Shown here one piece after another: positions 25,310 to 32,814 of a stretch of DNA of 64,000 nt (position 1 is the stretch's first letter; the number at the start of each line of letters is the position of its first letter). The notes beneath the pieces were generated by a model. It ran no database searches and was not told where the DNA came from. It was given only the letters and a program-made list of their open reading frames with translations. A program made the translations under genes and the position numbers. The stretch is from Alloactinosynnema sp. L-07 (GTDB lineage: Bacteria; Actinomycetota; Actinomycetes; Mycobacteriales; Pseudonocardiaceae), in assembly GCF_900070365.1 (NCBI RefSeq), contig NZ_LN850107.1:5890001-5954000 (forward strand). Reading direction: 5' to 3'.

Positions 25310-27063
25310 GCCCGGATCTTGCCCCCGGCGACCTCGGCGGGATAGTCGGGGTACCAGGTGACGTACTTGCCGCCCGTGAAGACGAACATCGGGTCGGTGA
25401 CGCCAGCCGCGTAGCCCTCGTCGCGCAGGTCGACCTTGCGGGACTTGAAGGTCGAGGTCTGCTCGACCTCGTTGATCACCCGGACGAACAGCGGGACCGC
25501 GTAGGACGGGAGTCGGTTCGCCAGGTGCGCGCCCATGACCGTGCCGTCGAAGCGAGTGCCGTCGCGCAGCTTGACCGCGGCCATGCCTGCCTTGCCGTCG
25601 GTGCCGGGGACGGACACGCCGTAGACCACGGCCTGTTCGACGTCCGGGTGCTCGGCGATGGCGCCCTCGACCTCGGTGGTGGCCACGTTCTCGCCCTTCC
25701 AGCGGAACGTGTCGCCGAGCCGGTCGACGAACGCCACGTGCTTGAACCCCTGCATGCGGACCAGGTCGCCGGTGTCGAACCAGCAGTCGTCGGCCTTGAA
25801 CGCGCCGCGGACCAGCTTGCGCTCGGAGGCGTCGGCGTCGGTGTAGCCGTCGAACGGCGCGCGGTTGGTGACCTTGGTGAGCAGCAGCCCGACCGCGCCC
25901 GCCTTGACCTTGCGCAGCCGGTCGCCGTGGCGTAGCGGCTTGCCGGTGTCGGCGTCGTACTCGACCACCGCGAACGGCAACGGGCACGTGCCCGCGGTCC
26001 GATCGATGTTGAGCGCGTTGATGAAGGCGAGATTGCACTCGCTGGCGCCGTAGAACTCGGCGATCCGGTCGATGCCGAATCGCTCGGTGAACTCAGCCCA
26101 GATCTCCGGGCGCAGCCCATTGCCGACGACGACGCGGACCTGGTGTTCGCGCTCGATCGGCCGGGGCGGCTGGTTGAGCAGGTAGCGGCAGAGTTCGCCG
26201 ATGTAGCAGAAGGCGGTGGAGCGGGTGCGGACCACGTCGTCCCAGAACCGGGAGGCGGAGAACGAGCGCCCGATGGCCAAGGTCGCGCCCGCGGACAGGA
26301 CTGACGAGAGAGAGACCGTCAACGCGTTGTTGTGATAGAGCGGCAGACAGCAGTAGAGGGTGTCATCGGCGCGCAGTCGCACGCCGAGGCCGCCGATCCC
26401 GGACATGCTCTTGAGCCAGCGGAAGTGCGACATGGCGCTGGCTTTGGGCAGGCCGGTGGTGCCCGAGGTGAAGATGTAGAACGCGGTGGTCGACGCGGGC
26501 AGAGTCGCGCAGACCTCGGGGTCGGCGTCGCTGGTCGCGCCGTCGGCAAGGGTGTCGAGGTCGAGGACCGTCGGCGTGTCCACCTCGTTGAGCGCCTCGC
26601 GATAGTCGCGACCCGCGACCAGGACGGTGGCGTCGAGCAGCCGGACGCTGTGGTCGAGCACGTCGCCGCGCTGATTGGTGTTGATCATGCCCACGGCGGC
26701 GCCCAGCTTGACCCCCGCGAGGGCGGCGAGCAGCGTCTCCGGCCGGTTGCCCGCCATGACGGCGATGGTCTTGCCCGGCCCGACCCCGTGCGCGGCGTAG
26801 ACCGAGGCGTACTGGTTGACCAGCGCGTTCGCCTGGCCGTAGGACATTTCGGTGTCCTCGAACCGCAGGAACGGCCGCTCAGGATGCTTGGCCGCGGCCC
26901 GCTGGAAGATGTGGCCGATGGATTCTTTGTTCGTCGGCTTCAATGTCACCAGGCCGACCGCGCCCCGCGCCATCCGCAACCCGTCCGGCGCGAGCTTCGG
27001 GAGGGCACGCAGGACGTCGATGAACGTGACCTTACGGGCCCCGACCTGCTCCATTGCATCCAT
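25306..27063 (-). CDS. fadD6: Long/very-long-chain acyl-CoA synthetase, FadD6-like
   Basis: 585 aa ANL-superfamily ligase. ATP-binding FTSGTTGLPKASAMSH (about 200-215), the FYGASECN region that contacts AMP, WFDTGDLVR and DRLGDTFRWKGENVATTEVE. The length and the region just before the P-loop fit the FATP/FadD6 group, which activates long-chain fatty acids to acyl-CoA and may help import them. The start could also be the ATG three codons later. DUF1697 is translated from the same message. Confidence 0.88.
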   Translation of the reverse strand: MDAMEQVGARKVTFIDVLRALPKLAPDGLRMARGAVGLVTLKPTNKESIGHIFQRAAAKHPERPFLRFEDTEMSYGQANALVNQYASVYAAHGVGPGKTIAVMAGNRPETLLAALAGVKLGAAVGMINTNQRGDVLDHSVRLLDATVLVAGRDYREALNEVDTPTVLDLDTLADGATSDADPEVCATLPASTTAFYIFTSGTTGLPKASAMSHFRWLKSMSGIGGLGVRLRADDTLYCCLPLYHNNALTVSLSSVLSAGATLAIGRSFSASRFWDDVVRTRSTAFCYIGELCRYLLNQPPRPIEREHQVRVVVGNGLRPEIWAEFTERFGIDRIAEFYGASECNLAFINALNIDRTAGTCPLPFAVVEYDADTGKPLRHGDRLRKVKAGAVGLLLTKVTNRAPFDGYTDADASERKLVRGAFKADDCWFDTGDLVRMQGFKHVAFVDRLGDTFRWKGENVATTEVEGAIAEHPDVEQAVVYGVSVPGTDGKAGMAAVKLRDGTRFDGTVMGAHLANRLPSYAVPLFVRVINEVEQTSTFKSRKVDLRDEGYAAGVTDPMFVFTGGKYVTWYPDYPAEVAGGKIRA

Positions 27064-27159
27064 GCGAACGGATGCTACTGAGAAGTAGGTTCTCCGGCTA
27101 GGGGTCTACCCCAAACTCGTGATACTCCGTTTGGCGCAATGTCGGGACCGTTGTTATCA

Positions 27160-27375
27160 CTAGCGGGAATCGGCCGGCCACTGTGCTTCGACGTGGTTGG
27201 TGGCCGCGCGGATGGCTTCGTGGCGCGGCCACTGGTCGATCGCATCGACAGCGGTCTGATGGACATCGCCCGGCTCATCGACAGTGTGGTCCAACGCGGG
27301 TGCGTCCACCGGCAGTGGAGCAGGCGGGATGAACATCGGGAGAGTCCTCTCGATCCGGGTCTGCAGCCCGTTCAT
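27160..27375 (-). CDS. Small protein of unknown function
   Basis: 71 aa; Pro-rich beginning (PPAPLPVDAP) followed by a short helical, His/Trp-containing tail. No family recognised. Its ATG overlaps the stop of the upstream HTH gene (ATGA), which is the main evidence that it is real. Confidence 0.5.
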   Translation of the reverse strand: MNGLQTRIERTLPMFIPPAPLPVDAPALDHTVDEPGDVHQTAVDAIDQWPRHEAIRAATNHVEAQWPADSR

Positions 27376-27668
27376 TCGGCGGGGTTGCAGGAGTCGAGGT
27401 CGCGCCACTTCTCCCACGCGGTCTGTCTGGTGATGTGCAGGGTGGCCGCGATCTCCGACCAGCTGTGCCCGTGTGCGCGCGCCGTGCGCACGGCGTTGAT
27501 CTCGGCGATCTCCAGCAGACTCCGCGCGGCGTGGATGTCCTGCAGGGCGCGCAGCGCGGCCTCACCGGTGTCGGGATGACCCGGTGTCGCGCCAGGGCTT
27601 CGCTGGTGCCAGCCGTTGAGCCGGTTCCAGGCGCGTCGCCCGTCCTGCCACACGGATCTACCACGCAT
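27372..27668 (-). CDS. Small helix-turn-helix protein
   Basis: 98 aa. The C-terminal half has a sigma-region-4-like HTH: EINAVRTARAHGHSWSEIAATLHITRQTAWEKW. Such short HTH proteins are common in actinomycetes and may act as accessory regulators. A TATCCT -10 (minus strand, 27675-27680) ends 6 nt before the ATG, indicating a leaderless mRNA. It forms a two-gene unit with the 71-aa protein. Confidence 0.72.
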   Translation of the reverse strand: MRGRSVWQDGRRAWNRLNGWHQRSPGATPGHPDTGEAALRALQDIHAARSLLEIAEINAVRTARAHGHSWSEIAATLHITRQTAWEKWRDLDSCNPAE

Positions 27669-28230
27669 GCTGCCAGGATAACCTGACAGCTCCCGTCAAG
27701 GAACCCTGACAATTTGGGGTCGGTACCGGCTGGTCAGCCGCCTGCGCCACCCGTCGCGGAATCCGCTCGTGCCCGAGCGCAGCGCCCAGGTCGACTGCCC
27801 AGGATGCGGCGACACTGTGGAGTCGTTCGACACGGTCCGTCGGCGGCGGACGATGTGAGGGGACCGAGGCACGCCCGCGACGAGTTGTGACCAATGCGGG
27901 CGTGTGCCCCGTGTGCGAGCGACGTTGCAGGCAACGCAAATGGTTCTGTCCGTGTAATTCGACCGCGGTTGCTCGTGGTACCTCCGCCGCTCCGAGCATT
28001 GGAATACTGAATTCAATTGATTCGACCTGCGGCAATGCTCGAACATAACCCACCCCGCACCCGGACCTGCGGTGTGCGGCAGCTTGCGCACCGGCGCAGC
28101 CGCAGTCGACCACCGCGCCACCCAGCCAGCGTCCGCCGCGTCGACATGTGGCGCCAGACCGTCTGTGGGACGAGGCATCTCGCCGAGCTGCGGCGCATCC
28201 CGGAACACCAGCACTACTGGCCGACGGCGG
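27669..28230. other. Gene-poor region, possibly decayed
   Basis: 562 bp without a convincing gene. On the plus strand an open stretch encodes CPGCG near 27800 and, after an in-frame stop, CDQCG near 27890, which resembles a broken zinc-ribbon protein. An AT-rich patch, TGAATTCAATTGATTCG, lies near 28007. The CCTGACA direct repeats near 27682 and 27704 lie just upstream of the HTH gene promoter. Confidence 0.4.
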
Positions 28231-28815
28231 TCACACGGGTCTGGGTCGTCCGCGGTGGGCGGACCAGTCGGCTTGGAGCAGCGGCGTGCGCACCTCGGCA
28301 ACGAACCCCGGTGCCACGCCGCTGAACCGAGCCATAAAGCTCTCCGCGGTGATGGGCGGGTGGTTGCAGTCGGCAAGCATCTCCAGGACACAGGTCACTG
28401 TCTGCTCCGGGTACAGGTCGAGCTGGTCCATGAGGAAGTCGTCGGGGTGTACGGCGTCGATGTCGTAGGGGGTCAACGCCTCGGCCGGGAAGTCTTTGAG
28501 GTTCGCCGTGACGATCACCTCGGTATTGGCCCGTACCGCCGCGGCTAGGACGTGGCGGTCCTTGGGGTGGTTGGTCATTCCGTTGATCAGCGGTTCGTAC
28601 CCGGTGACCATGGCGTCCGGGAACGCCGCGCGCATCGCGTCCACGCGCTTGCGGGCCTTGTCCGCGGTCACCTTCGGCAAGTTGCGTTCCACCTCTTGGA
28701 GCACCTGCTCCGACCACAACAGGCGGTAGGTGTCAGCCTCGGCCAGCCGCAGCAGCAGATCTGACAAGCGGGCCGGGACGAGGACGCAGGCGTCTAGGAA
28801 GGCGGGGAAGGGCAC
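28231..28815 (-). CDS. PIN-domain toxin (VapC-like)
   Basis: 194 aa. PIN-fold ribonuclease signatures: the first acidic residue in FLDACVLVP, Glu in SEQVLQEVERNL, and NHPKDRHVLAAAVRA plus VTANLKDFP, which supply the remaining acidic residues. It is longer than typical VapC (about 130 aa) and resembles the PIN_3 group. The GTG start directly abuts the stop of the antitoxin gene (TAAGTG). Its cognate antitoxin is the HTH protein encoded just upstream. Confidence 0.8.
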   Translation of the reverse strand: MPFPAFLDACVLVPARLSDLLLRLAEADTYRLLWSEQVLQEVERNLPKVTADKARKRVDAMRAAFPDAMVTGYEPLINGMTNHPKDRHVLAAAVRANTEVIVTANLKDFPAEALTPYDIDAVHPDDFLMDQLDLYPEQTVTCVLEMLADCNHPPITAESFMARFSGVAPGFVAEVRTPLLQADWSAHRGRPRPV

Positions 28816-29286
28816 TTACCGAGTCTGGACGAACTCGTCATCGACGTCATGCAGGCCCGCCGCGACCGCATCGTGTGTCAGCTCCCGCAACGCTGCACGC
28901 CGAGCCTGCCGGGTTCGCTCGCGGTACTCGAGCACGTCGGCCAGGCGCACCTTGCGATGACGGCCCCGGCCGGGGCGCTCGTGCGAGATCTCGCCCTGGT
29001 CCAGGAGCGTGACCAGGGTGGGGCGGCTGATGTTGAGCATGTCCGCGGCCTGCTGTGTGCTCAGCATCGTGTCGTGCGGGGCGATCGTGACCGCGCGTCC
29101 GGCAGTCAGGGCCTCCACGATGTCGAGCAGCGCCACGTACAGCGGCTCCGGGATCTCGATCTCCCGGTGGTCCGGGCCGACCAGCTTCGCGGGGGCACCC
29201 CCGGTCAACGCCTGGGCGACATTGCTTAGCTCCGGGCCGCCGTCGGCAGGCGGGAACACGGTGCGATCGAGCGCGGCGGTAGTCAT
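28816..29286 (-). CDS. Excisionase-type HTH antitoxin
   Basis: 156 aa. The N-terminal part is unstructured and Ala/Pro-rich; the centre carries a MerR/excisionase-like HTH (MLSTQQAADMLNISRPTLVTLLDQGEI, about 73-100) followed by RHRKVRLADVLEYRERTRQ. The same HTH type is paired with PIN toxins in many actinobacteria. A strong dyad (29328-29344) lies 42 bp upstream of the start and suggests autoregulation. Confidence 0.8.
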   Translation of the reverse strand: MTTAALDRTVFPPADGGPELSNVAQALTGGAPAKLVGPDHREIEIPEPLYVALLDIVEALTAGRAVTIAPHDTMLSTQQAADMLNISRPTLVTLLDQGEISHERPGRGRHRKVRLADVLEYRERTRQARRAALRELTHDAVAAGLHDVDDEFVQTR

Positions 29287-29327
29287 GTCATCCCCTTCGT
29301 TCCCCGACGTGCGGTTGTCGCACCGGG

Positions 29328-29350
29328 TTGACTCGACGCGTCAAGTCTAG
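29328..29350 (-). promoter_or_regulatory. Operator/promoter of the PIN toxin-antitoxin pair
   Basis: TTGAC-N7-GTCAA dyad (29328-29344) enclosing the palindrome GACGCGTC, next to TAGACT (minus strand, 29345-29350), a -10-like hexamer. An AT-rich stretch with AAGAAAGATTTCTT lies further upstream (about 29380). Confidence 0.5.
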
Positions 29351-29403
29351 CCCGAGATCGGAAGAAACGAAAAATTCGAAGAAAGATTTCTTTTTGCAAA
29401 CAT

Positions 29404-29581
29404 GGAGCGAAAGCGCGCCCGCGCACACGGGCTGACCGATCAGACGATCGTGCGCCACGAGGCACCGTTCATGCGGACCAACTCGCGCACATCGTGGCGC
29501 TGGCCGAGGTGGAGCACATCACCATCACTCAGTCATGACTATTCGGTGGCGCTGATCGATCGGTTCGCCGCCGCACTGTGA
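29404..29581 (+). pseudogene. Decayed XRE/DUF5753 regulator fragment
   Basis: The frame reading DQLAHIVALAEVEHITIT (about 29475-29530) matches the DUF5753 effector region of XRE regulators that accompany DUF397 proteins. After a frameshift and stop, SVALIDRFAAAL (ending TGA 29579-29581) matches the usual C-terminus. The HTH part is missing. The intact partner DUF397 gene follows 12 bp downstream, as in the complete pairs. Confidence 0.6.
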
Positions 29582-29593
29582 GAGGCGGTCTCC

Positions 29594-29773
29594 ATGGACC
29601 TGAACAACGCCCTCTGGCGCAAGAGTCGTCGCAGCGGTGGCGGCGAGGGATCGAACTGCGTCGAGTTGGCGCTGATCGGGCCAGGCGTGGCGGTGCGGGA
29701 CTCCAAGAATCAAGGCGGCCCGATCCTGACTCTCCACGAGTCCACCTGGCGTTCGCTGCGCGCGTCGCTCTGA
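29594..29773 (+). CDS. DUF397 protein
   Basis: 59 aa, a complete DUF397 domain: NALWRKSRRSGGGEGSNCVEL, VAVRDSKN and a C-terminal STWRSLRASL. DUF397 proteins are small partners of XRE/DUF5753 regulators (BldB-linked WhiJ-type systems) in actinomycetes. The gene survives although the regulator upstream is decayed. AGAGGCGG precedes the ATG by about 9 nt. Confidence 0.88.
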   Translation: MDLNNALWRKSRRSGGGEGSNCVELALIGPGVAVRDSKNQGGPILTLHESTWRSLRASL

Positions 29774-29788
29774 CGCGTCCCGCTTGAG

Positions 29789-29881
29789 TCAGCGGCGGGT
29801 CGGTCGGTCGTTGAGGGCGATCACGAGTCGAACGACGAACACGATCGCCACCGTGACGACGGCGAGAATCTGCAAAGCCAT
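29789..29881 (-). CDS. Possible 30-aa single-pass membrane peptide
   Basis: A 30-codon frame reading MALQILAVVTVAIVFVVRL...RPTRR: one hydrophobic helix of about 20 residues followed by a basic tail, a typical small membrane protein layout. TTGGAGGC lies 7 nt before the ATG. It is antisense to no gene and sits between DUF397 and the AlgX-like gene. Function unknown; it may resemble type I toxins or regulatory peptides. Confidence 0.45.
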   Translation of the reverse strand: MALQILAVVTVAIVFVVRLVIALNDRPTRR

Positions 29882-30094
29882 TGCTGCCTCCAAGGGCACC
29901 GGATCCACCAATGCTCCCCGTTGCGTCGGCAACCATCCGGGATGTGATCCGCGACACGCCTCGGTGATCGCCCATGTGAGTTACCGGGGGCCGAGCGGAC
30001 CATGAACGAACTGCGCATGCCGCGTGCGCGGGTCGGCTAACGTGAGGTCGACGGCGGGGGTGCCGACGGGTGTCGGCAGCGGGAGGGGATCGAC

Positions 30095-31423
30095 GTGTCC
30101 AGCAGTGGCCAGCAGACGTCGGGTGCCGCCCTCCCCCCGGTCCACGAGTCATGGCTGCCGCGCGAGCACTCCCTCTACCGACCCCGGCACGGCGCCCAGC
30201 GGTTCGCGCTCATCAGCGCGCTGATCTTCTTTCTCGGGCCGCTCGTCGGGCTCGTCGTCCTCGGCCCATCGGACACCACCGAGAACCGCCGTCCCGCCGA
30301 CTTCCCCAGCCCGGCCGACGGCTGGCAGTTCTTCGCTGGCTTCTCGCCGTGGGCCAACGACCACCTCGCGTTCAAGGCGGGCGCGATCGATCTGTCCGGT
30401 TTCGTCAGCAAGGAGATCTTCGGCGAGCGCCCGGATCTCGGCCGCGACGTGCAGCCGCCGGTCGGTCCGGTCGCCCCGCCCCCGCCGCAGGCCACAACGA
30501 ATTCCGAACCCCCGAAGAGCGCCGACAAGGACATCAAGACCACCGACGGCTACCCGTCGGTGATCGAGGGCCGCGACGACTGGATGTACCTGGGCTTCGA
30601 CGTGCAGGGCAAATGCGAGCCCGCGCAGTCGCTCGACGACATCCTGGGCAACGTGCGCAAACTGCGGGCCGCCGTGGAGAAGTCCGGGCGCCGGTTCGTC
30701 CTGGTCATCGCCCCAGACAAGGCCACCGTGGAGCCGTTCTACCTGCCATCGGACTACACCGGCAAGGCGTGCGCGGCCACGGCGAGTGACAAGTTCTGGC
30801 GGGCGATGACCGTCGAACCCGGCGTCATCGACCTGCGGGGCGAGATCCGTGCGGACTCGGAGCGGCGCGACCACTCGCTCTACTTCACCCAGGACACGCA
30901 CTGGACGTTCGAGGGTGGGCTGCTCATGACCCGCGTCCTGGCCGACCACCTCAAGCCCGGCGCGTCGGACACCTGGAAGGAACTGCCCGGTCCGCACTGG
31001 CAGGGCGACGCCGACCTGCCCAAGCTGATCGGCGTGCGCGGGGAGAACCGGGCAAGTCAGCCTGGGCTCGGCGTCGACAGCGACACGAACGGCGCCACCT
31101 GGATCAACGGCGACTTTCGTACCACGCTGACGTTGCAGCGCGCCGCGACCAAGGGCATGGTGCCGGGGCGTGTGGCCATGCTCGCCGACTCCTACACCCG
31201 CTTCGCCACCGGCTACCTGGCCGCCGCGTTCGCCGACCTCTCGATCACCCACGTCGAGGAGCTGACCAAGAACTCGCAAGGGGTGGGAGACCGGCTCGCC
31301 GCGGCTGACACCGTCGTGGTGGAGGTCGTGGAACGGCACCTCGCCGCCGGGGTCAGCCCGGTGACGAACCCGCAGTTCGTCGATCGGCTCGCGAACACGA
31401 TCGCCGCGCGTCCCCGGAGGTGA
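30095..31423 (+). CDS. AlgX/AlgJ-like SGNH protein, probable polysaccharide O-acetyltransferase-type membrane protein
   Basis: 442 aa. A single N-terminal transmembrane helix (about 37-58) follows a cytoplasmic head; the extracellular part is the ALGX/ALGJ SGNH-like domain. FTQDTHWTFEGG supplies the conserved Asp-His pair and MLADSYTRF the GDS-type nucleophile Ser. AlgX/AlgJ proteins add acetyl groups to exported polysaccharide. No MBOAT partner is nearby; the glycosyltransferase operon a few kb on may be related. The GTG at 30095 has GGGAGGGG upstream. Confidence 0.8.
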   Translation: MSSSGQQTSGAALPPVHESWLPREHSLYRPRHGAQRFALISALIFFLGPLVGLVVLGPSDTTENRRPADFPSPADGWQFFAGFSPWANDHLAFKAGAIDLSGFVSKEIFGERPDLGRDVQPPVGPVAPPPPQATTNSEPPKSADKDIKTTDGYPSVIEGRDDWMYLGFDVQGKCEPAQSLDDILGNVRKLRAAVEKSGRRFVLVIAPDKATVEPFYLPSDYTGKACAATASDKFWRAMTVEPGVIDLRGEIRADSERRDHSLYFTQDTHWTFEGGLLMTRVLADHLKPGASDTWKELPGPHWQGDADLPKLIGVRGENRASQPGLGVDSDTNGATWINGDFRTTLTLQRAATKGMVPGRVAMLADSYTRFATGYLAAAFADLSITHVEELTKNSQGVGDRLAAADTVVVEVVERHLAAGVSPVTNPQFVDRLANTIAARPRR

Positions 31424-31435
31424 CGCGCGGCGATC
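31399..31435. terminator. Bidirectional terminator hairpin overlapping the AlgX-like stop
   Basis: GATCGCCGCGCGT (31399-31411) and its perfect complement ACGCGCGGCGATC (31423-31435) with an 11-nt loop. The stem includes the end of the AlgX-like gene (stop 31421-31423) and lies 14 bp before the stop of the convergent gene. Confidence 0.7.
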
Positions 31436-31448
31436 AGTGGACCGACTG

Positions 31449-32678
31449 TCAGGAGGCGGGGAACGCCTTGAGAACCGCCTCGGTCTGGTTGCGGTAGGAA
31501 CCGCTCAGCGACGCCTCGTTGGACAACGGCGTCTGGACCGTGGTGATCCGCACGACGTTGTTGCCCGACACGTAGAGACCGCGGTAGATCGCGAACTCGG
31601 CCACGACCTTCTTCTCGAAGATGATCGTCGGCGGCATGTTCGGCAGCGGGTCGGCGATGTAGATCAGGCCGACGCTCTCCTGGTAGGCCCGCAGGTCGGC
31701 GAGCAGCTTCTGCGCGTCTGCCTCGGACTTGGTCGGGATGACCACCGTGTTCATCGCATCCGGCGTCGGGCCGTCCTCGGGCGCCTTGCGGACCGCGGAC
31801 TTCCACGGGACCTTGGTGATCCCCGCCGCGGTGATCAGCGTGGCCTCCGGCTGGTCGACCAGCTTCATCTCGACCAGCCGCGCCACCTCGGTGACCTCGC
31901 CGAGCTGCTGGGTGCTCGCGGGCGGCCCCGGCAACTCCTCGAACGCGGCCACGTTCGGGTCGGTCGGCTTGGGCTTGGTGGTCGTGGTCGGCGCGGGCTC
32001 GGCCGAACTCGTGTTCGTGGGGGTCTGGCCGCCCGCCTCGTTCTTGGGCCGGAACAGGAAGTAGCCGCCCGCGCCGAGACCCGCCAGCACCAGCACCACG
32101 AGACCGATGATCAGCGCCTTCTTGCCGCCGCCGGACGACCCGCTGTCGAAGACCTCGGGGCCCTGCCGGATCCAGTCGGGGCTGCCGCCCGCCGCCATCG
32201 GCGGGAACTCCGAACCCGCCCACGGCGGGCTGATCTCATCCTGCTGCTGGTGCCACGGATTCGGCTGCGCGTAAGGGTTTGGCGCGGGCCGGGGCATCAT
32301 CCCGCCCATTTGCTGCTGTCCCGGCACGCCGGGCACGACCTGGGTCCGCTCGGCGTCGCCGGGGTTCGGCCGCGCCGTCTGCCAGCCGCCGACGGCCTGG
32401 GTGCGATCCGACCCGACCACCTGGGTGCGCTCGCCGTCGCCGATGTTGACGATCTGGGTCTTGTCCGGGTTGTCCGCGCTCACGGGCGGCGGCAGCGTCA
32501 CCGGCCGGATCGCCTGCGTCTGCTCGCTCGGGTTGGGCGGGGGCGCCACTGGTGTCGGTGTCGCGGTGCCCGCCGCCGATGAAAGGATGTTGTCCCGGCG
32601 GACGCGGTACTCGTCGGCCGAAAGCCGTCCGGTCGCCAACTCCTCATCGAGCGAGCGCAGTTCCTCCTGCCAGCTCAC
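31449..32678 (-). CDS. SHOCT-like, Pro-rich single-pass membrane protein
   Basis: 409 aa. The N-terminus (WQEELRSLDEELATGRLSADEYRVRRDNIL) is a short SHOCT-like helical hairpin. A long Gln/Pro/Thr-rich cytoplasmic linker (about 35-175) follows with repeated [D/S/E]xTQ(V/A)V units such as GERTQVVGSDRTQAVG, which look like FHA-recognised Thr sites. One transmembrane helix (about 188-208), a Thr/Pro spacer and a folded exterior domain complete it. The function is unknown. The TQ-rich linker suggests kinase signalling, which is inference. Confidence 0.72.
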   Translation of the reverse strand: MSWQEELRSLDEELATGRLSADEYRVRRDNILSSAAGTATPTPVAPPPNPSEQTQAIRPVTLPPPVSADNPDKTQIVNIGDGERTQVVGSDRTQAVGGWQTARPNPGDAERTQVVPGVPGQQQMGGMMPRPAPNPYAQPNPWHQQQDEISPPWAGSEFPPMAAGGSPDWIRQGPEVFDSGSSGGGKKALIIGLVVLVLAGLGAGGYFLFRPKNEAGGQTPTNTSSAEPAPTTTTKPKPTDPNVAAFEELPGPPASTQQLGEVTEVARLVEMKLVDQPEATLITAAGITKVPWKSAVRKAPEDGPTPDAMNTVVIPTKSEADAQKLLADLRAYQESVGLIYIADPLPNMPPTIIFEKKVVAEFAIYRGLYVSGNNVVRITTVQTPLSNEASLSGSYRNQTEAVLKAFPAS

Positions 32679-32814
32679 GCCTTGCCCCTTCCCCTCGTGT
32701 CACGGCGGACGCACGTCATCGCGAGCGCACGCACCGGAGCGTGGTTATTGTGCACGGCCGCCGTATCGGGGGTGCACGGCCGGTCAACTCGTGACGTACT
32801 CGACATCCCTCAGC

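Noticed and set aside
27734..27934. A broken zinc-ribbon protein on the plus strand (CPGCG...CDQCG)
   Set aside because: The CxxC pairs are in one frame but separated by a stop, with no start codon or upstream domain. Kept only as a remark on the gene-poor region.
29529..30152. A 207-codon minus-strand frame between DUF397 and AlgX-like genes
   Set aside because: Antisense to the DUF397 gene and without any motif; the short 30-codon frame in another register has better start signals.
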